Assembly: GCA_021442505.1 (NCBI GenBank)
Contig: JABUTC010000022.1
Coordinates: 1 to 7,043 of the forward strand
Source of the DNA: Mogibacterium sp.
GTDB taxonomy: Bacteria > Bacillota > Clostridia > Peptostreptococcales > Anaerovoracaceae
Length of the DNA stretch: 7,043 bases
Direction of reading: 5' to 3'
In this document: positions 4,845 to 7,043 of the stretch, in pieces
Numbering within the stretch: the first letter of the stretch is position 1
Layout of the letters: every line of letters starts with the position of its first letter
Notes under the pieces: model-generated
The model's input: the letters and a program-made list of their open reading frames with translations, nothing else
Told to the model about the DNA's origin: nothing
Databases searched by the model: none
Made by a program: the position numbers and the translations under genes

Positions 4845-6070
4845 TAGACAAGGCCCCTTTCTTCAAGCACCTCAATAAAGTTATCAATTACATACTGGTT
4901 CTGCTCCGCCGTCATGATGGAGAAAACCGGTATCGAAATCAGATTTGCGTACTGACCGTATGCGTTCGGATAATCGGCAATGTCGAAGCCGAGATTTTTG
5001 TAGGCTGTCAGCATTGGCAGCGGCTTGTAGTGCACGTTGCATGCGATTCCGCGCTCAGCCATATCGGCGATGACCTGATTTCTCTGCTCCTCGCTTGCTC
5101 CCGGAATTCTGATCAGGAACAGATGTCCTGTCGATTCCATCTCGTCAGTGTAGTGGTCCATGCAAATAACGCCGCGAGCTCTGAAAGCCTCTGTGTACTT
5201 CTCATTCAGCTCTTTTCGCCATGCAAGCAGTCCGTCGTAGCGCTCGAGCTGCGCAAGTCCGATAGCCGCATTGATGTTCGTCATATTGCACTTGTATGCA
5301 GGATACAGAATATCGTACTCCCAGGCACCGGCCTTGTTCTTGGAAAGAGCGTCCTTCGACTGGCCGTGGAGCGAGTACAGCTGAAGGTCCTTGTAAATCT
5401 CATCGTCGCTGATTCCCTCAATCGGCTTCCATGTGAGCGCACCGCCCTCTGCAGTCGTGAGATTTTTAACCGCGTGGAACGAGAACGAAGTGAAGTCCGC
5501 AATCTGTCCGGCACACTTGCCGTTCTTCTTTGAACCGAAAGAGTGAGCACCGTCAGCGATAACGGCAATTCTTCCGAGAGCCTTCTGCATGTCGCTCTTT
5601 GCGGCAAAAATTCCCCTGTATTTCTCCGCCAGCTCGTACAGCGCGTCGTAGTCAGCGATGATGCCGCCGAGGTCTACAGCGATGATTGCCTTGGTTTTCT
5701 CGTTAATCAGCGCCTCAACCTTTTCGATATCGAGCTCGAAGCTGTCCTTCGAAACGTCAGCAATTCTAAGTGTCGCACCAACGTGGCAGACAGGGCTCGC
5801 TGTTGCAGTGTAGGTGTATGCGGGCACGATAACCTCATCGCCCTCTCCGATTCCGAGAACTCTGAGCGCACCCTCAAGCGCAGCCGTTGCACTCGAAAGA
5901 GCAACAGCCTTGTTTACTCCGATATATTCGCAGATCTTCTGCTCGAATTCCTTTACGGCCGGACCTGTTGTAATCCAGCCCGACTTGAGCACATCCACAA
6001 CCTTCTCAATCTCCAGTTCGCTGATGTCCGGAGGTGAAAAAGGAATATTCATCTTCTTCAGTTCTGACAT
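4844..6070 (-). CDS. DegT/DnrJ/EryC1/StrS-family PLP sugar aminotransferase
   Basis: This PLP-dependent enzyme transfers an amino group, usually from glutamate, to a keto nucleotide sugar, making an amino sugar for a surface glycan. It has 408 residues. The fold type I landmarks are in order: WITTGPAVKEFE (32-43), ALSSATAALEGAL (57-69), VIVPAYTYTAT (80-90), VIADGAHSFG (170-179) with cofactor-binding Asp173, and SFHAVKNLTTAEGGAL (197-212), whose Lys202 is the expected Schiff-base lysine. CNVHYKPLPML (344-354) completes the active site. I place the start at 6070 because AAAGGAG lies 5 nt before it; an upstream in-frame ATG at 6100 would overlap the preceding gene and lacks such support. It ends in a 1-nt overlap with the phosphoglycosyl transferase gene. 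The exact sugar (for example a 4-amino-4,6-dideoxy type) is not determined. Confidence 0.94.
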   Translation of the reverse strand: MSELKKMNIPFSPPDISELEIEKVVDVLKSGWITTGPAVKEFEQKICEYIGVNKAVALSSATAALEGALRVLGIGEGDEVIVPAYTYTATASPVCHVGATLRIADVSKDSFELDIEKVEALINEKTKAIIAVDLGGIIADYDALYELAEKYRGIFAAKSDMQKALGRIAVIADGAHSFGSKKNGKCAGQIADFTSFSFHAVKNLTTAEGGALTWKPIEGISDDEIYKDLQLYSLHGQSKDALSKNKAGAWEYDILYPAYKCNMTNINAAIGLAQLERYDGLLAWRKELNEKYTEAFRARGVICMDHYTDEMESTGHLFLIRIPGASEEQRNQVIADMAERGIACNVHYKPLPMLTAYKNLGFDIADYPNAYGQYANLISIPVFSIMTAEQNQYVIDNFIEVLEERGLV

Positions 6071-6075
6071 AAGAA

Positions 6076-6082
6076 CTCCTTT
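6076..6082 (-). promoter_or_regulatory. Ribosome-binding site setting the aminotransferase start
   Basis: AAAGGAG on the minus strand, 5 nt before the ATG at 6070 and immediately after the TAA of the upstream LCP gene. It favours this start over an in-frame ATG at 6100. Confidence 0.8.
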
Positions 6083-6083
6083 C

Positions 6084-7043
6084 TTAACTCTTTTCCCCAT
6101 TAAGTACCGCTTTTATTTTCTGTGTTGCTATCTCAACCGTCTCCTCGTTCGGGTACATTACATACAGACTTGGTCCCGGATAAGAGTAGCACTCACTCGA
6201 TGAGCCGTCATATCCCGTAACCTGATACTGCTGAATATCCCACGAAGCTCCGTCCGAAATCTGCATCTTGGCCAGTTTCTTCAAATCCGAAGCCTTCATG
6301 CTGGTGTTCATATTGTCGCCGAGCGCATCGAGAATCGAACTGTAATCCGAAATTATCGCCGGCGAAGTCAGCTTCTTGATAATTGCCTTCAGCACATCCT
6401 GCTGATTCTTGATTCTGTGGTTGTCGCCTTCCTCGTACGAACTGCGCTCTCTTGCAAACCTGAGAGCTGTCGGTCCGTCCATATGGTTCATGCCCTCTTT
6501 GATGTACTTGTCGATTCCGTCCTCATCCCGAAGTGTCATCTCAAGGTCGGAATATACGTCGACTCCGCCCACCGCATCGACGAGGTCCTTAACTGCGTTG
6601 AAATTCGCCTTTGCCGTGTAGTTCACGTCCACGTTGAAAAGTTTTTCCAGAGTCTTTCTCGTCTCTTCGATTCCGTAAGAGCCGGAGTGTGTCAGCTTGT
6701 CGTACGCCCCGAAACTTGCCAGTTCAACATAGTAATCACGCGGAATGCTCACCATCAGAATCTGCTTGGTCGTCGGGTTCACCGTAACCAGCATATTTAC
6801 GTCCGAATTGGCCGCCTGGTCGACTCCGCCTTCCTGCGCATCGATGCCGTTAACGAGCACGGTGAAACCGTCCTTCGTCACGTCGACTTTTTTCGCCGCA
6901 TCCTTGATGTCCTTCGTTATCACGTACTCCCAGATAAGCTTCGTCTTCTTCTTGAAATCGCTGTGGTTATCCGTGATTGATTTTACATTCGCCTTGTTGA
7001 TAATGATGGCATCGACTTCCTTATTATATAGAGCCTCCACAAC
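6084..7043 (-). CDS. LytR-CpsA-Psr (LCP) family glycopolymer transferase, N-terminus cut by window edge
   Basis: LCP proteins act outside the membrane and transfer lipid-linked glycopolymers (teichoic acids, capsules, secondary wall polymers) onto peptidoglycan. The 319 visible residues, counted from the edge, first show the end of an N-terminal accessory domain (about 1-45, with VDAIIIN). A linker follows and then the LCP catalytic domain (about 58-225). Its markers are SDVNML (80-85, Asp81), SIPRDYYVEL (99-108, Arg102 and Asp103), KLTHSG (116-121), DAVGGVDV (156-163) and RFARERSSYEEGDNHRIKNQQ (195-215), with the conserved arginines, Asp207 and Gln214-Gln215. A C-terminal tail (226-319) is less conserved. 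The frame is open to the edge, so the membrane anchor and true start lie outside; an in-window GTG at 7040 is not the start. It precedes the aminotransferase by 13 nt, in one operon. Confidence 0.95.
   Translation of the reverse strand, partial: VVEALYNKEVDAIIINKANVKSITDNHSDFKKKTKLIWEYVITKDIKDAAKKVDVTKDGFTVLVNGIDAQEGGVDQAANSDVNMLVTVNPTTKQILMVSIPRDYYVELASFGAYDKLTHSGSYGIEETRKTLEKLFNVDVNYTAKANFNAVKDLVDAVGGVDVYSDLEMTLRDEDGIDKYIKEGMNHMDGPTALRFARERSSYEEGDNHRIKNQQDVLKAIIKKLTSPAIISDYSSILDALGDNMNTSMKASDLKKLAKMQISDGASWDIQQYQVTGYDGSSSECYSYPGPSLYVMYPNEETVEIATQKIKAVLNGEKS

Noticed and set aside
4811..5533. 240-codon open frame on the plus strand
   Set aside because: It lies antisense to the aminotransferase and transferase genes, resembles no family I know, and is explained by their codon bias. 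The minus-strand frames carry clear catalytic motifs.
4980..5640. Unusual loop and extra residues in the aminotransferase before the Asp173 motif
   Set aside because: As I recall the family, clostridial members share this longer form with the same VDLGG and ALGR-VIAD surroundings, so it is not a novelty.
5543..6037. 164-codon open frame on the plus strand
   Set aside because: It is a shadow of the aminotransferase gene, with a Cys/Arg/Ser-rich translation and no domain.
6417..6980. 187-codon open frame on the plus strand
   Set aside because: It is antisense to conserved LCP catalytic motifs and has no recognisable domain.
1..7043. CRISPR array, tRNA or rRNA gene, insertion sequence, toxin-antitoxin or phage-defence genes
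   Set aside because: There are no spaced direct repeats, cloverleaf, transposase or matching domains on either strand. Almost all sequence is accounted for by the seven genes.

Overview
The window reads as chromosomal DNA from an anaerobic, moderate-G+C Firmicute of the Clostridia type. This is an inference. It rests on strong AGGAGG ribosome-binding sites, a lipoprotein-anchored TRAP binding protein, and sugar transferase, DegT aminotransferase and LytR-CpsA-Psr proteins that look like clostridial versions. Nothing here marks a phage, plasmid, IS element, CRISPR array or RNA gene. No gene-free stretch exceeds 300 bases.

Region 1 (1-1994, minus strand) is a tripartite TRAP transporter operon in the order dctP, dctQ, dctM: lipoprotein solute receptor, small membrane subunit, and large membrane subunit cut by the left window edge. 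A perfect 14-bp stem-loop lies between dctP and dctQ. The dctQ stop codon directly abuts the dctM start codon.

Region 2 (1995-4093) is regulatory. A LysR-type regulator lies on the minus strand directly upstream of, and co-oriented with, the TRAP operon. A second, divergent LysR-type regulator lies on the plus strand. Their 189-bp shared intergenic region holds a candidate -10 or promoter for each gene. Each is overlapped by its own inverted repeat with a 9-nt centre, which suggests paired autoregulation. A 16-bp AT palindrome and a cre-like sequence lie between them. The 131-bp dctP leader carries a G7 run and three copies of a TTGGTAA-like motif in alternating orientation, exactly 33 bp apart.

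Region 3 (4107-7043) starts with a bidirectional terminator that separates the plus-strand regulator from a minus-strand cell-surface polysaccharide operon. In transcription order this operon holds a LytR-CpsA-Psr glycopolymer transferase (cut by the right edge), a DegT-family PLP sugar aminotransferase and a monotopic phosphoglycosyl transferase. The likely logic is that the aminotransferase makes a nucleotide-linked amino sugar, the phosphoglycosyl transferase loads a sugar phosphate on undecaprenyl phosphate, and the LCP enzyme attaches a finished polymer to the wall. The two halves of the window look functionally unrelated. I see no clearly new biological system. The most checkable new points are in the regulatory DNA.
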